Notes: generated by a model not told the origin, from the letters alone. Counted from the stretch's first letter, positions 9,441 to 17,985 are shown. The stretch: DNA of 43,943 nucleotides from Nitrosomonas sp. (GCA_008015595.1 SSFW01000014.1:1-43943), one strand, 5' to 3'. A program made the numbers and translations.

Positions 9441-10184
9441 ATGACAACGAATACGATCTTTAAACATAAAGTTAGCGCGATTATTAACAATAAGCACTTA
9501 CTTAAACATCCGTTCTATATGGCTTGGACCGAAGGGAAATTAACCCAAGAACAGCTTCGCCATTATGCAGAGCAATATTTCTACAATGTATTAGCTGAGC
9601 CTACCTATCTCAGCGCCGTTCACTTCAATACCCCTCATGGTCATACTGAGGAAAACTGCGGTGATATCAGCGTACGTCAAGAAGTACTCAAAAACTTGAT
9701 TGATGAAGAACATGGTTCAGGTAATCATCCTGCTCTGTGGAAAGCGTTTGCATTTGCTTTAGGTGCGAATGATAAAAGTCTAGCAAATGCCGCAGCACTG
9801 CCAGAAACCGATAACTTGGTGTCAACTTTCCGTGATATTTGCTTGAATAGCCCGTTCTATGTTGGATTGGCTGCTTTACACGCATTTGAATCACAAGTTC
9901 CTGATATTGCTGCAGTTAAAATTGAAGGCTTGGCTAAATTCTATGGAATGAATAATCCGAAAGATTATGAATTCTTCTCAGTTCATCAGAAAGCCGACAT
10001 TTATCATTCTGAGGCAGAGTGGTCAATCATCGAACGGTTTGCAGATACGCCTGAAAAACAAGCAGCTGTTTTAGCCGCTACACAACGTGCTTGCGACGCT
10101 TTATGGAAATTTTTAGATGGTATCCATGAAAATTATTGCGCTAACTTGATTTGTGATCAGCAATCAGCCGTTACGCTTCATTAA
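9441..10184 (+). CDS. CADD/PqqC-like p-aminobenzoate synthase (PabABC-independent)
   Basis: This 247-residue, mostly helical protein belongs to the haem-oxygenase-like dimetal family that includes chlamydial CADD (CT610) and N. europaea NE1434. Those proteins make the folate precursor p-aminobenzoate without PabA, PabB or PabC, using the protein's own tyrosine and lysine. Aligning from memory with CADD, every key residue is present at a constant offset (numbering from the ORF-track start): tyrosines Y28 (HPFYMAW) and Y44, lysine K162, and metal ligands E91, H98, E152, H184, D188 and H191 (VHQKADIYH). I chose ATG 9441 over ATG 9435 because the ribosome site AAGGA (9430-9434) sits 6 bases before it but directly abuts the earlier ATG. 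Similarity to TenA or PqqC thiamine/PQQ proteins is fold-level only. Confidence 0.85.
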   Translation: MTTNTIFKHKVSAIINNKHLLKHPFYMAWTEGKLTQEQLRHYAEQYFYNVLAEPTYLSAVHFNTPHGHTEENCGDISVRQEVLKNLIDEEHGSGNHPALWKAFAFALGANDKSLANAAALPETDNLVSTFRDICLNSPFYVGLAALHAFESQVPDIAAVKIEGLAKFYGMNNPKDYEFFSVHQKADIYHSEAEWSIIERFADTPEKQAAVLAATQRACDALWKFLDGIHENYCANLICDQQSAVTLH

Positions 10185-10189
10185 TTAAT

Positions 10190-10236
10190 GCGGTGGATAG
10201 ATGAGTTTTATCTCATCCATCCACCCGCTTATTTTC
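10190..10236. terminator. Bidirectional hairpin terminator between convergent genes
   Basis: The gap between the pABA synthase gene and the receptor gene is nearly filled by one hairpin. GTGGATAGATGAG pairs with CTCATCCATCCAC with a single A-C mismatch, extended by GCGG/CCGC with one bulged C. The loop is TTTTAT. On plus it is followed by TTATTTTC, a modest U-rich tail. It can serve both converging transcripts. Confidence 0.65.
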
Positions 10237-10245
10237 AATAATCAA

Positions 10246-12483
10246 TTAGAAAGCTGCACTGAAGCCAACTTGACTACTAAACCCCGCTTCTGGCGCAAAG
10301 CTGCGTAAAAACGAAGTGGAATTACGAATCGTCGCATTGGTCATGTTAGACAGCTTTGCAAAGAAGAGAATCTTCATACGATCTGACGCTTTCCAATCAT
10401 AAGTAATATCAAGATCTAATCGGTTATAGCCCGGTGTCTCAGTCTCTAGAAGACCTGGTCTATTTTGCTCCAACGCATGCGTATAGCGCAAAAGGCTTCT
10501 CCATTGCAGCCATTGCAATCCAAACTCAGCACCAAACCGCAATGGTGGGAGTCTTGGAACATCGCCCAATGATCCACTTTGGAATGAACCTCGTACATAA
10601 TCTGAAAAGAATGTGAAGCGCGGATTATAAGTAGCAGCTATTTTAGGGCGCATGGTAATTTCAGCTTCATAGCCCCAGAAATTTGCAGTATCAGCCTGAT
10701 AGCCAAAAATGGGTAGGCAATTTCTTAAATTTGCACAAGCTAATTGGAAACGCGGGGGATCGGGCGCAAAGTTAAAAAAGAAACCTTGGTTTTTTAAATA
10801 AATAAAATCTTCAACAGATTTATAGTAACCATTCGCATTAAAAGAAATGACATTACCAGCGTAACGTAGCCCTAATTCGTAATGATCTGTTTGTTCAGTA
10901 TTTAAATCCATGCGCCCTAATTGATAGCTACGTGTAGCAAAATTAGGACCCGATGCAAATAGCTCTTGAACATCAGGGCTACGTTGCGCACGTTGCCAGT
11001 TTAGGAAAAATGACGTCAGTGGCAATATTTCGTAATTTAAGCTAGCCGCCAGCGAATAGGTCAAATAATTGAGCGAATTAGGCAGCGGCAGCGGCGAGGG
11101 AATACCGGCAAGCCGCAGCTCATTGCTTTTAGGCGAGGTGGTTTGGTGCTCTATTCGCCCCCCTAATTCAAATGTCGTTCGATCGTTAACGACTAGTGTC
11201 TCGGTTAGAAAAAAACCGATTGAATCTACATTCGATGATGGAGTAAACGTTTCTAGACCTGTCGCAGAAAAATTACGGTTCTGCCATTGCATCCCGAATT
11301 TACCATCCAACCAATCTCCCTTCTGGTGATTCATTTCCAGACGAGATTCCCAAACAGAATTACCAAATCGGGTCAGTGTAGAATTTCTTGCCGATATATT
11401 TTTATCAAAGTCTTTATGATCATAATCGATATAGCTGAGCTTGGCTTTGATCGATGGCAATGCTCCCCAGTAGGTTTTCCAGAAGCCTTCTAAATCGTAG
11501 CGTCGCTGATTCATATCAATACGAATTGCTTCTTGCTCGGATCGACTACTGTCACCGTGACCAGGAACACCTGGAGGGATGCCATAGTTTCTTGCAGTTT
11601 CATGATAGCTCCCACCCAAATAACCATATTTTCCTACCAAAGAAATTCCGGCAGAGCCACCCTGGCTATGTGAATGGCTATTTTGAATCACATTATTACT
11701 ATTCGTAGTAGGTTCTACCTGAAATTGCTGCCGAATCGCCGATTCATCCAATGCTGAGCCGGGAATGTGCATGTTATTGGCTGATCGATGAAAGTAATCA
11801 AAATGTAAGGCAACCATGCTGCGCCCAATATCCAAACTTATCATTCCCGCCTTTTCACCCGGATTATGGTCAAAACGAAAATCAGTTCTGCCGGACATAC
11901 CATTCGTCGGAATTCGATCAGGAATACGCTGGTGACTGATATCGACGACACCCCCGATTGCGTTTGCTCCATACTGCAGGGTTGCTGGGCCTTTTATAAC
12001 CGTTATTCCATTCGCCAGAATGGGATCAAAAGGAATTGCGAGATCGGGGCTAATCGCAGAAAGATCATGCATACCGATCCCATTTTGCATGACTCGCACG
12101 CGAGGACCGCTCATACCTCGAATGACAGGCTGTCCTACACCGGGACCATAGGAAAGATTGCTAACGCCAAGCTCTCGTTCGAGCATTCTGCCCAGCGTAC
12201 TTTCTGTACGCAAACGCAATTCATTGCCTTTTAACTTATGTATAGGCTCAGCAGTTACCGCTGACGAGGCTGATGTTTCAACCGTAATCGTTTCAAATTT
12301 AACTGTATTGCTGGGATTGGGTGTAATTGCAGGAATTGCAGATGAATCAGCAACAACAACAGGTTTCGGTTGGTTAAATTGATTGGTTGCTAGGGCATTA
12401 CTTATCGATAAAACTGAAGCTGAAGCCAAAGCGAAAACCATGCCGATCGATCTGATCAGCACATTGTTGCACCGCTGTATCAT
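10246..12483 (-). CDS. TonB-dependent outer-membrane receptor, ZnuD-like
   Basis: This is a 745-residue ligand-gated porin of the outer membrane, energised by TonB-ExbBD. A signal peptide occupies about residues 1-32. A TonB-box-like FETITVE follows at 63-69, then the plug domain (ELGVSNLSYGPGVGQPVIRG, IKGPATLQYGANAIGGVVDI). The 22-strand barrel ends in a terminal phenylalanine (SSQVGFSAAF). The plug and the first loops resemble Neisseria ZnuD, the zinc/haem receptor: SPDLAIPFDPILANGI, an HSHSQGG histidine loop, SYHETARNYGIP and NQRRYDL. A Cys pair (CANLRNC) lies in a predicted external loop. The start codon overlaps the stop of the upstream secreted-protein gene (ATGA), indicating coupling. 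Zinc as substrate is inference from resemblance and context. Confidence 0.85.
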   Translation of the reverse strand: MIQRCNNVLIRSIGMVFALASASVLSISNALATNQFNQPKPVVVADSSAIPAITPNPSNTVKFETITVETSASSAVTAEPIHKLKGNELRLRTESTLGRMLERELGVSNLSYGPGVGQPVIRGMSGPRVRVMQNGIGMHDLSAISPDLAIPFDPILANGITVIKGPATLQYGANAIGGVVDISHQRIPDRIPTNGMSGRTDFRFDHNPGEKAGMISLDIGRSMVALHFDYFHRSANNMHIPGSALDESAIRQQFQVEPTTNSNNVIQNSHSHSQGGSAGISLVGKYGYLGGSYHETARNYGIPPGVPGHGDSSRSEQEAIRIDMNQRRYDLEGFWKTYWGALPSIKAKLSYIDYDHKDFDKNISARNSTLTRFGNSVWESRLEMNHQKGDWLDGKFGMQWQNRNFSATGLETFTPSSNVDSIGFFLTETLVVNDRTTFELGGRIEHQTTSPKSNELRLAGIPSPLPLPNSLNYLTYSLAASLNYEILPLTSFFLNWQRAQRSPDVQELFASGPNFATRSYQLGRMDLNTEQTDHYELGLRYAGNVISFNANGYYKSVEDFIYLKNQGFFFNFAPDPPRFQLACANLRNCLPIFGYQADTANFWGYEAEITMRPKIAATYNPRFTFFSDYVRGSFQSGSLGDVPRLPPLRFGAEFGLQWLQWRSLLRYTHALEQNRPGLLETETPGYNRLDLDITYDWKASDRMKILFFAKLSNMTNATIRNSTSFLRSFAPEAGFSSQVGFSAAF

Positions 12484-13364
12484 AAACCTGCTGCTTGATA
12501 GAAAGTCTCAATTGCACCGTGATCACTAAGGCCGCCCAATTCACCACCGAGCGTATAAATTTTTCCATCTAAACTGCCAAGGCAAGTACCATTGTTGTAA
12601 CACCGTGCATAATAGCCTTCGATAAAACGACTTTTTACTGCGTGTGGGAAGTAACGACTGTAATTCTCTTCAGCCCAATTAAAAAGTGCATCCATTCGAT
12701 TATAATTGTTTAACTTGAGCGCTGGAGGGACATCCAAAGCTTCACTCAATGCTAAACCATTAAAATTCCCTTTTGCGTTGATATGAAAAACTAACGCGAA
12801 CGGCTGGGAGGGTTGATAAAGAATATTTTCTCCTGTCGCATCAACACCGAGAACTGTAATGATCACCATATAGGCACCATCCTCCGGTGCTTGACCATCT
12901 GGTTTTTGAATTTTGAAAATAGGATGAGATTCGAATGTACTGGTATTCGTTAAATTTTCAATAAATCCTTGAATCCCTTTACCTTCTGAAGCTGATATCC
13001 GCTTTTCATCTGATAATCGACTAATGATAATTTGCTCTGAAAATCCTTCGGCCAACCATTGCGATTGCTCACTTGACCATTTCATCAAATGCGTTTCTGC
13101 TTGATACCCAAAAATTCCCCCTTGATCAAATTCTATGCCGGTGAATCCTGCATCACCCATGCGATAAGGAGCAATGGAATCAGTAAATCGAATTATAAAA
13201 GCGCTAAGATCACCCAATTTAGTGCCTTGTTTTCTGATATCAATTTCAATAGCCCCCTCTCGCCAGGCAAAACCCATATTGGGTTCACCTTCATGAGCAA
13301 CCGCATTGATACCAAAACTGATTAGTAAGATTATCAAAACAGCACAATTAAATTTTTTGATCAT
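12480..13364 (-). CDS. Secreted protein with duplicated-family domain, upstream partner of the receptor
   Basis: I do not recognise a named gene. The 294-residue product has a signal peptide (MIKKFNCAVLIILLISFGINAVA, cleavage near 23) and a beta-rich central region. GAYMVIITVLG followed by PSQPFALVFHIN resembles, from memory, the all3515-type Zur-repressed surface proteins. The C-terminal module of about 65 residues contains LFNWAEENYSRYFP and GYYARCYNNGTCLG. It is a clear paralogue of the divergent gene at 13521: both have the same order of central domain and NWAE/YYARCY-NGTC module. The start is ATG 13364 with a weak ribosome site. The stop overlaps the receptor start by four bases, so both proteins probably serve the same uptake task at the envelope. 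Confidence 0.75.
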   Translation of the reverse strand: MIKKFNCAVLIILLISFGINAVAHEGEPNMGFAWREGAIEIDIRKQGTKLGDLSAFIIRFTDSIAPYRMGDAGFTGIEFDQGGIFGYQAETHLMKWSSEQSQWLAEGFSEQIIISRLSDEKRISASEGKGIQGFIENLTNTSTFESHPIFKIQKPDGQAPEDGAYMVIITVLGVDATGENILYQPSQPFALVFHINAKGNFNGLALSEALDVPPALKLNNYNRMDALFNWAEENYSRYFPHAVKSRFIEGYYARCYNNGTCLGSLDGKIYTLGGELGGLSDHGAIETFYQAAGL

Positions 13365-13400
13365 TATTCTTAATTAAACTCACTCGATTTATTGCGGGTA

Positions 13401-13429
13401 ATGCTAGCTCAGGGGAAGTTGAAAGACAA
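13401..13429 (-). promoter_or_regulatory. Candidate promoter for the secreted protein-receptor operon
   Basis: On minus, TTGTCT (13424-13429) is followed after exactly 17 bases by TAGCAT (13401-13406). Each hexamer matches the sigma70 consensus at 4 of 6 positions. The first three bases of the -35 are the left end of the 23-bp palindrome, so protein bound there would block this promoter. The ATG is 36 bases downstream. Confidence 0.45.
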
Positions 13430-13449
13430 TGCGACAAATTGTCGCATTG
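13427..13449. promoter_or_regulatory. Perfect 23-bp palindrome, likely operator for divergent genes
   Basis: Two perfect 11-base half-sites, CAATGCGACAA and its complement, flank a single central base. The spacing leaves no loop for an RNA hairpin and there is no U-tract, so this looks like a dimeric repressor site rather than a terminator. It lies midway between two divergent paralogous genes and overlaps the -35 of both candidate promoters. The AT-poor half-site does not match the classical Fur or gammaproteobacterial Zur boxes that I know, so the regulator is unidentified. A Fur-family (Zur-like) protein is the inferred candidate from gene content. Confidence 0.75.
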
Positions 13450-13475
13450 CCCCGATAGGGAATATTTGTTAGATT
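13447..13475 (+). promoter_or_regulatory. Candidate promoter for the divergent secreted-protein gene
   Basis: TTGCCC (13447-13452) is followed after exactly 17 bases by TAGATT (13470-13475), each matching sigma70 at 4 of 6 positions. The first three bases are the right end of the 23-bp palindrome. It mirrors the minus-strand promoter with identical geometry. Confidence 0.45.
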
Positions 13476-13520
13476 GGTACGCGTCTATACCCTGTCAACC
13501 ATCATTTCAGTTATTTCTTC

Positions 13521-14504
13521 ATGTCACTTTATCGCTTGATTTTCGCTGCTGTAATAAGTCTACTCATACCACTCCCCTCATTTGCTGGAGAGCTGCACCA
13601 ACATATTGAAGTCAACACAACGAATCAACGTGTGCAAGTCAATTTTTGTCGCCCTGAGAGAGGCTGTAGTTTGGTAAAACCAGAAACGATTGGATTACCG
13701 CCAGGCCAGCTCCCGCTTGATAAACTAACGGGTACAGCAATTTACGTTTCTGAATTTACGGCGCTTCCTAACGGAATTGCAATTGATAGTCCTGGATTTG
13801 AAGGTATTGCGGGTGATTTGAATGCAGGTGACCGTGTTCATTATGTGGCAAGTAGCCGACTTAGCTTCTGGAATCCTGCTGAACGTCAATGGTCTTTAGC
13901 ACCAGAAGGAACCCGTATTCGTTTAGCGGGCGGTTTAGATTTACAACCAGATCAATCCTGTGGTCAAGTGTTTTGTCTTCCAAAAGCTGTCGAGGGATTT
14001 ACGATATTTAATCGACAAGGTGTTTCAGGCATCAACTCGTTAATCGTGGGTGAAGCTCGTCCTGATGGCTCACTACACACCCATCTGGATTGGATTCTTG
14101 AAACAGAACAAGGTGCTCCGAATGGACCGATAGGCGCTTATTTAGTTGAGTTAAGTATAAGGACTGACGCTTATCCCACTCCTTCTGCACCTTTCTGGAT
14201 CATGTTTAATCATAGTCTACCAATCACTGAATTTCAGCAAGCGGTTGCAGACCGGGTTTTGAAAACCAGCATTGATACTGCTTTGGCTGATAAGCTTTTT
14301 GACTGGGCTGAATCAAATTACCTATCGCTATTTCCGAATAAAACCACTTCTTTTATTGCGGTAGGGTATTATGCGCGCTGCTATCAAAACGGAACTTGTG
14401 TCGGGGTTAGAGATAATTATGTTTTTGCTGTTGGTGGAGAATTCGGTCCCAATGTAGTCAATCTTGGAGAATTTTCTTCATTATTAAAGTTGGCAGGATT
14501 TTAG
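13521..14504 (+). CDS. Secreted protein, paralogue of the 12480-13364 product
   Basis: The 327-residue product has a signal peptide (MSLYRLIFAAVISLLIPLPSFA). The mature start HQHIEVN is histidine-containing. The middle resembles, from memory, the all3515-type proteins found under Zur control in cyanobacteria and other bacteria: TAIYVSEFTALPNG, SPGFEGIAGDL, a metal-binding-like LHTHLDWILE, and IGAYLVELSIRTD followed by APFWIMFN. The C-terminal module (LFDWAESNYLSLFP, GYYARCYQNGTCVG) matches the paralogue across the operator almost motif for motif. Each module has a conserved Cys pair (RCY-x-NGTC) that could form a disulphide in the periplasm. No membrane anchor, PEP-CTERM or lipobox was seen. 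No clear ribosome-binding site precedes the ATG. Function unknown; a role in zinc handling is inference. Confidence 0.75.
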   Translation: MSLYRLIFAAVISLLIPLPSFAGELHQHIEVNTTNQRVQVNFCRPERGCSLVKPETIGLPPGQLPLDKLTGTAIYVSEFTALPNGIAIDSPGFEGIAGDLNAGDRVHYVASSRLSFWNPAERQWSLAPEGTRIRLAGGLDLQPDQSCGQVFCLPKAVEGFTIFNRQGVSGINSLIVGEARPDGSLHTHLDWILETEQGAPNGPIGAYLVELSIRTDAYPTPSAPFWIMFNHSLPITEFQQAVADRVLKTSIDTALADKLFDWAESNYLSLFPNKTTSFIAVGYYARCYQNGTCVGVRDNYVFAVGGEFGPNVVNLGEFSSLLKLAGF

Positions 14505-14550
14505 TTTAGGTCTGAAGAAAAAGTTTTTCGATTTTTCATACTTATAAAAA

Positions 14551-14645
14551 TTAATGAATCTGGCGAGGCTGGATGTGTAATTAAAACATCTCTTGGAGAT
14601 GTGGCATGAGCAATATCGTGGACTCAGCCTTGCCAGATTCATTAA
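14551..14645. repeat. 95-bp element with 21-bp inverted arms and an internal hairpin
   Basis: Arms at 14551-14571 and 14625-14645 are complementary over 21 bases with one G-U-type mismatch (TTAATGAATCTGGCGAGG against its complement). The 53-base interior holds a perfect 7-bp hairpin, ACATCTC-TTG-GAGATGT (14586-14602), and an overlapping alternative pairing of GATGT with ACATC. Both outer ends are TTAA. The element fills the gap between the convergent secreted-protein and dnaJ genes. On minus it begins 18 bases past the dnaJ stop and is followed by TTTTTATAAG. It could therefore be a terminator, a MITE-like mobile fragment using TTAA or TA targets, or both. No second copy was seen in this window. 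Confidence 0.6.
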
Positions 14646-14663
14646 CCCCTATGCAGGCGAAGA

Positions 14664-15779
14664 TTACTCTGAGAAAAACTCACGCGCCTTTTCCATCCAT
14701 GACTTCGCTCGAGGGCTATGCCTAGAATTATCTTTCTGACTAATATCCTCTAACTCTTGCAACAATTCTTTTTGGCGCGCGGTCAAATTGACCGGCGTTT
14801 CAACTGCAACATGACATAACAAATCGCCAGCAGAATTACTGCGTACCCCTTTTATACCTTTACCTCGCAAACGAAATATCTTACCGGTTTGAGTTTCAGC
14901 GGATATCTTGATTTTTGCATGTCCCTCCAAAGTAGGGACTTCAATCTCTCCACCTAAGGCAGCCGTTGCAAAACTGATGGGTATTTCACAGTGCAAGTCG
15001 TTTCCTTCTCGCTGAAATACGGGATGACTTGATAGTTGAATTACAACATATAAATCACCAGGCGGACCTCCGTTGATCCCGGCTTCACCCTCTCCAGATA
15101 ATCGAATTCGATCTCCATCATCAACCCCTATCGGTATTTTGACATTTAGCGTTTTATGCTGCTTAATACGCCCTGCGCCATGGCAAGAAGAGCAAGGCGA
15201 AGTGATCATTTTGCCGCTACCATGACATTTCGGGCAAGTTTGTTGAATCGAAAAGAAACCTTGCTGCATTCTGACCTGGCCATGCCCATCACAGGTTGAG
15301 CAGGTTTTTGGCGATGTTCCAGGCTTCGCACCAGAACCATTACAGGTATCGCAAGTCGTCATCGTCGGAATACGAATTTTTGTTTCGGAACCCCGCGCTG
15401 CCTGCTCAAGCGTAATTTCTAAATTATAACGAAGGTCTGCACCGCGATGGACATTGGAGCGTCCTCCTCCTCCGCGCATTCCAAAAATATCACCAAAAAT
15501 ATCACTGAATGCGTCACCAAAACCCTGTCCATGCGCAGCACCAGCAGCACTGGTATCCACACCTGCATGTCCATATTGGTCATAAGCCGCACGCTTACTG
15601 GCATCAGACAGTATTTCATAGGCTTCTTTGGCTTCTTTAAATTTTTCTTCAGCCTTCGTATCGCCTGCATTTCGATCAGGATGGTGTTTCATTGCCAATT
15701 TACGATAGGCTTTCTTGATTTCATTCTCATCAGCATCCCTGCTAATGCCTAGAACTTCATAATAGTCTCGCTTAGCCAT
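14664..15779 (-). CDS. dnaJ: Chaperone protein DnaJ
   Basis: This Hsp40 co-chaperone stimulates DnaK ATPase and delivers unfolded clients. The N-terminal J domain has the HPD motif at 33-35 ([10 protein letters not shown]). A Gly/Phe-rich linker follows ([23 protein letters not shown]). Then come four zinc-binding repeats ([32 protein letters not shown]) and the C-terminal client-binding beta domains. The 371 aa length identifies type I DnaJ. It is the last gene of purB-grpE-dnaK-dnaJ on minus, 195 bases after dnaK. That gap contains a strong hairpin, so some transcripts likely stop before it. A ribosome site, AGGAAA, precedes the ATG. Confidence 0.98.
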   Translation of the reverse strand: MAKRDYYEVLGISRDADENEIKKAYRKLAMKHHPDRNAGDTKAEEKFKEAKEAYEILSDASKRAAYDQYGHAGVDTSAAGAAHGQGFGDAFSDIFGDIFGMRGGGGRSNVHRGADLRYNLEITLEQAARGSETKIRIPTMTTCDTCNGSGAKPGTSPKTCSTCDGHGQVRMQQGFFSIQQTCPKCHGSGKMITSPCSSCHGAGRIKQHKTLNVKIPIGVDDGDRIRLSGEGEAGINGGPPGDLYVVIQLSSHPVFQREGNDLHCEIPISFATAALGGEIEVPTLEGHAKIKISAETQTGKIFRLRGKGIKGVRSNSAGDLLCHVAVETPVNLTARQKELLQELEDISQKDNSRHSPRAKSWMEKAREFFSE

Positions 15780-15901
15780 ATAAGTTTCCTGTTACATGGG
15801 TACAATCAATATCAATTAGTACTGCCATTGATTATTTCCCAATGGGTATAACGTAATTATCTTGAGCATTAATGAAATAATCATTGCTCATCTCAAAACA
15901 A

Positions 15902-15953
15902 AACGCAGAGTATGCAAGAAAAAGAATTGATAATTTCTTGCATACTCTGCGTT
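15902..15953 (-). terminator. Hairpin between dnaK and dnaJ
   Basis: There are two perfectly complementary 20-base arms (15902-15921 and 15934-15953, AACGCAGAGTATGCAAGAAA and complement) with a 12-base loop. Read with dnaK, it starts 21 bases after the dnaK stop and is followed by TTTTGTTTTG. That fits a leaky intrinsic terminator or a 3'-end stabiliser that sets dnaK mRNA above dnaJ mRNA. Confidence 0.75.
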
Positions 15954-15974
15954 AGTCCCAAAATAATTTACAAT

Positions 15975-17906
15975 TTATTTCTTCGTTTTAACTTCCTCAA
16001 ATTCTGCATCGACTACCTCACCTTCTACCGTTTTTTCGCCCCCTTGCTGAGCGGTTGATTCGGTTTTTGGCTGCTCACTTTGCGTTTGATCCTGAGCGTA
16101 GATTTTCTCGGCAAGCTTTTGTGACGCTTGAGTCAAAGCTTGGGTCTTAGCATCAATGATATCTTTATCATTTGATTTCAGCGCTTCCTCAGCTTCTTTC
16201 AGTGCCGCCTCGATCTTAGCCTTTTCATCAGCTTCAAGCTTATCACCATATTCCCCTAGTGATTTTCTAACTGAATGAATCATTGCATCACATTGGTTCC
16301 TGCTATTAACCAATTCTAGTGCCTTTTTATCTTCCTCTGCATGCGTTTCAGCATCTTTGACCATACGCTGAATTTCATCTTCCGATAAACCTGAACTTGC
16401 TTGAATCTTAATTTTGTTTTCTTTACCCGTTGCTTTATCCTTGGCCGATACATGCAAAATACCATTTGCATCAATATCAAATGTTACTTCGATTTGAGGC
16501 ATACCACGCGGAGCGGGAGGAATATCGGTCAAGTTAAATTGACCGAGACTTTTATTTCCGGAAGCCATTTCACGTTCACCTTGCAGCACATGAATTGTTA
16601 CAGCAGTTTGACTATCATCGGCGGTTGAAAATACTTGATTTGCTTTTGTTGGAATAGTGGTGTTTTTTTGAATCAACTTTGTCATGACACCGCCCAACGT
16701 TTCGATACCCAACGATAATGGTGTCACATCCAACAACAGCACATCTTTTACATCACCTTGCAACACCCCACCTTGAATTGCAGCACCGATCGCAACTGCT
16801 TCGTCAGGATTTACATCTTTACGAGGCTCTTTACCAAAAATCTCCTTAACTTTTTCCTGTACTTTAGGCATTCTTGTTTGTCCGCCCACCAAGATGACAT
16901 CATGGATATCCGAGAAAGATAGACCCGCATCTTTGATTGCAATTCGACATGGCTCAATGGTGCGCTCAATCAGCTCTTCAACCAAACTTTCTAATTTAGC
17001 GCGCGTGATTTTAATCGCAAGATGCTTAGGACCACTGGCATCTGCCGTAATGTAGGGCAAATTCACCTCTGTTTGCTGGCTTGACGATAGTTCGATTTTA
17101 GCTTTCTCAGCCGCATCTTTGAGTCGTTGTAACGCTAGCATATCTTTCTTGAGATCAATGCCACTTTCTTTCTTAAACTCGTCAACTAGATATTCAATAA
17201 CTCGAGAGTCAAAATCTTCACCACCGAGAAATGTATCACCGTTGGTGGCAAGCACCTCGAATTGATGCTCACCTTCAATCTCAGCAATTTCAATGATAGA
17301 AATATCGAATGTTCCACCACCGAGATCATAAACCGCAATTTTCCGGTCACCTTCTTTTTTATCCATCCCAAATGCCAATGCAGCAGCAGTGGGTTCATTG
17401 ATAATACGTTTTACTTCCAAACCGGCAATACGCCCCGCATCTTTCGTTGCCTGCCGTTGTGAATCATTAAAATAAGCAGGAACTGTGATCACAGCCTCAG
17501 ACACAGGTTCACCCAAGTAGTCTTCAGCAGTTTTCTTCATTTTAATCAAAACTTGTGCTGAGATTTCTGGGGGTGCTATTTTCCTTCCACGTACTTCCAC
17601 CCACGCATCATTATTATCCGCACGAACGATACTATAGGGCACCATCTTGATATCGCGTTGTACCATGTCTTCATCAAAGCGACGACCAATCAATCGCTTA
17701 ACTGCGAACAAGGTATTTTTAGGATTGGTAACAGCTTGACGTTTCGCCGAGGCCCCGACAAGAATCTCGTTATCATCAGTATAGGCGACAATCGATGGTG
17801 TAGTCCGCGTCCCTTCCGAGTTTTCGATTACCTTAGGTTTACCATTCTCCATTACTGCCACACAGGAATTTGTTGTTCCTAAATCGATTCCTATTATTTT
17901 TGCCAT
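15975..17906 (-). CDS. dnaK: Chaperone protein DnaK (Hsp70)
   Basis: This ATP-driven cytoplasmic chaperone works with DnaJ and GrpE in folding, disaggregation and control of the heat-shock response. The N terminus has the phosphate-1 motif [14 protein letters not shown]. The ATPase domain shows [15 protein letters not shown] (phosphate 2) and [14 protein letters not shown] (third Hsp70 signature). The linker [17 protein letters not shown] leads into the substrate-binding domain. The C terminus ([17 protein letters not shown]) is the usual acidic EEVKxKK tail. At 643 aa it has normal length. A second sigma32 promoter lies directly upstream, overlapping the end of grpE, so dnaK can be induced independently of grpE. 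AAAGGA (minus strand, near 17920) lies upstream of the ATG as a ribosome site. Confidence 0.99.
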   Translation of the reverse strand: MAKIIGIDLGTTNSCVAVMENGKPKVIENSEGTRTTPSIVAYTDDNEILVGASAKRQAVTNPKNTLFAVKRLIGRRFDEDMVQRDIKMVPYSIVRADNNDAWVEVRGRKIAPPEISAQVLIKMKKTAEDYLGEPVSEAVITVPAYFNDSQRQATKDAGRIAGLEVKRIINEPTAAALAFGMDKKEGDRKIAVYDLGGGTFDISIIEIAEIEGEHQFEVLATNGDTFLGGEDFDSRVIEYLVDEFKKESGIDLKKDMLALQRLKDAAEKAKIELSSSQQTEVNLPYITADASGPKHLAIKITRAKLESLVEELIERTIEPCRIAIKDAGLSFSDIHDVILVGGQTRMPKVQEKVKEIFGKEPRKDVNPDEAVAIGAAIQGGVLQGDVKDVLLLDVTPLSLGIETLGGVMTKLIQKNTTIPTKANQVFSTADDSQTAVTIHVLQGEREMASGNKSLGQFNLTDIPPAPRGMPQIEVTFDIDANGILHVSAKDKATGKENKIKIQASSGLSEDEIQRMVKDAETHAEEDKKALELVNSRNQCDAMIHSVRKSLGEYGDKLEADEKAKIEAALKEAEEALKSNDKDIIDAKTQALTQASQKLAEKIYAQDQTQSEQPKTESTAQQGGEKTVEGEVVDAEFEEVKTKK

Positions 17907-17957
17907 TCTGGTTTAGTCCTTTAATAAATAATATCAATTACCGCTAATTAGGGTCTG

Positions 17958-17985
17958 AAATGGGGATTCATCGAGAAAATTCAAG
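17958..17985 (-). promoter_or_regulatory. Sigma32 heat-shock promoter of dnaK
   Basis: On minus, CTTGAAT (-35) and CCCCATTT (-10) are separated by 13 bases, close to the sigma32 consensus CTTGAAA-N13-CCCCATNT. It overlaps the last bases and stop codon of grpE and gives dnaK its own heat-inducible start. Confidence 0.8.

Noticed and set aside
11866-12234. Plus-strand ORF of 122 aa opposite the TonB receptor
   Set aside because: It is antisense to the conserved plug domain; its openness follows from receptor codon use and it has no motif.
13427-13449. Palindrome considered as a Rho-independent terminator
   Set aside because: It lies between divergent gene starts, has one central base instead of a loop, and no T-run follows on either strand.
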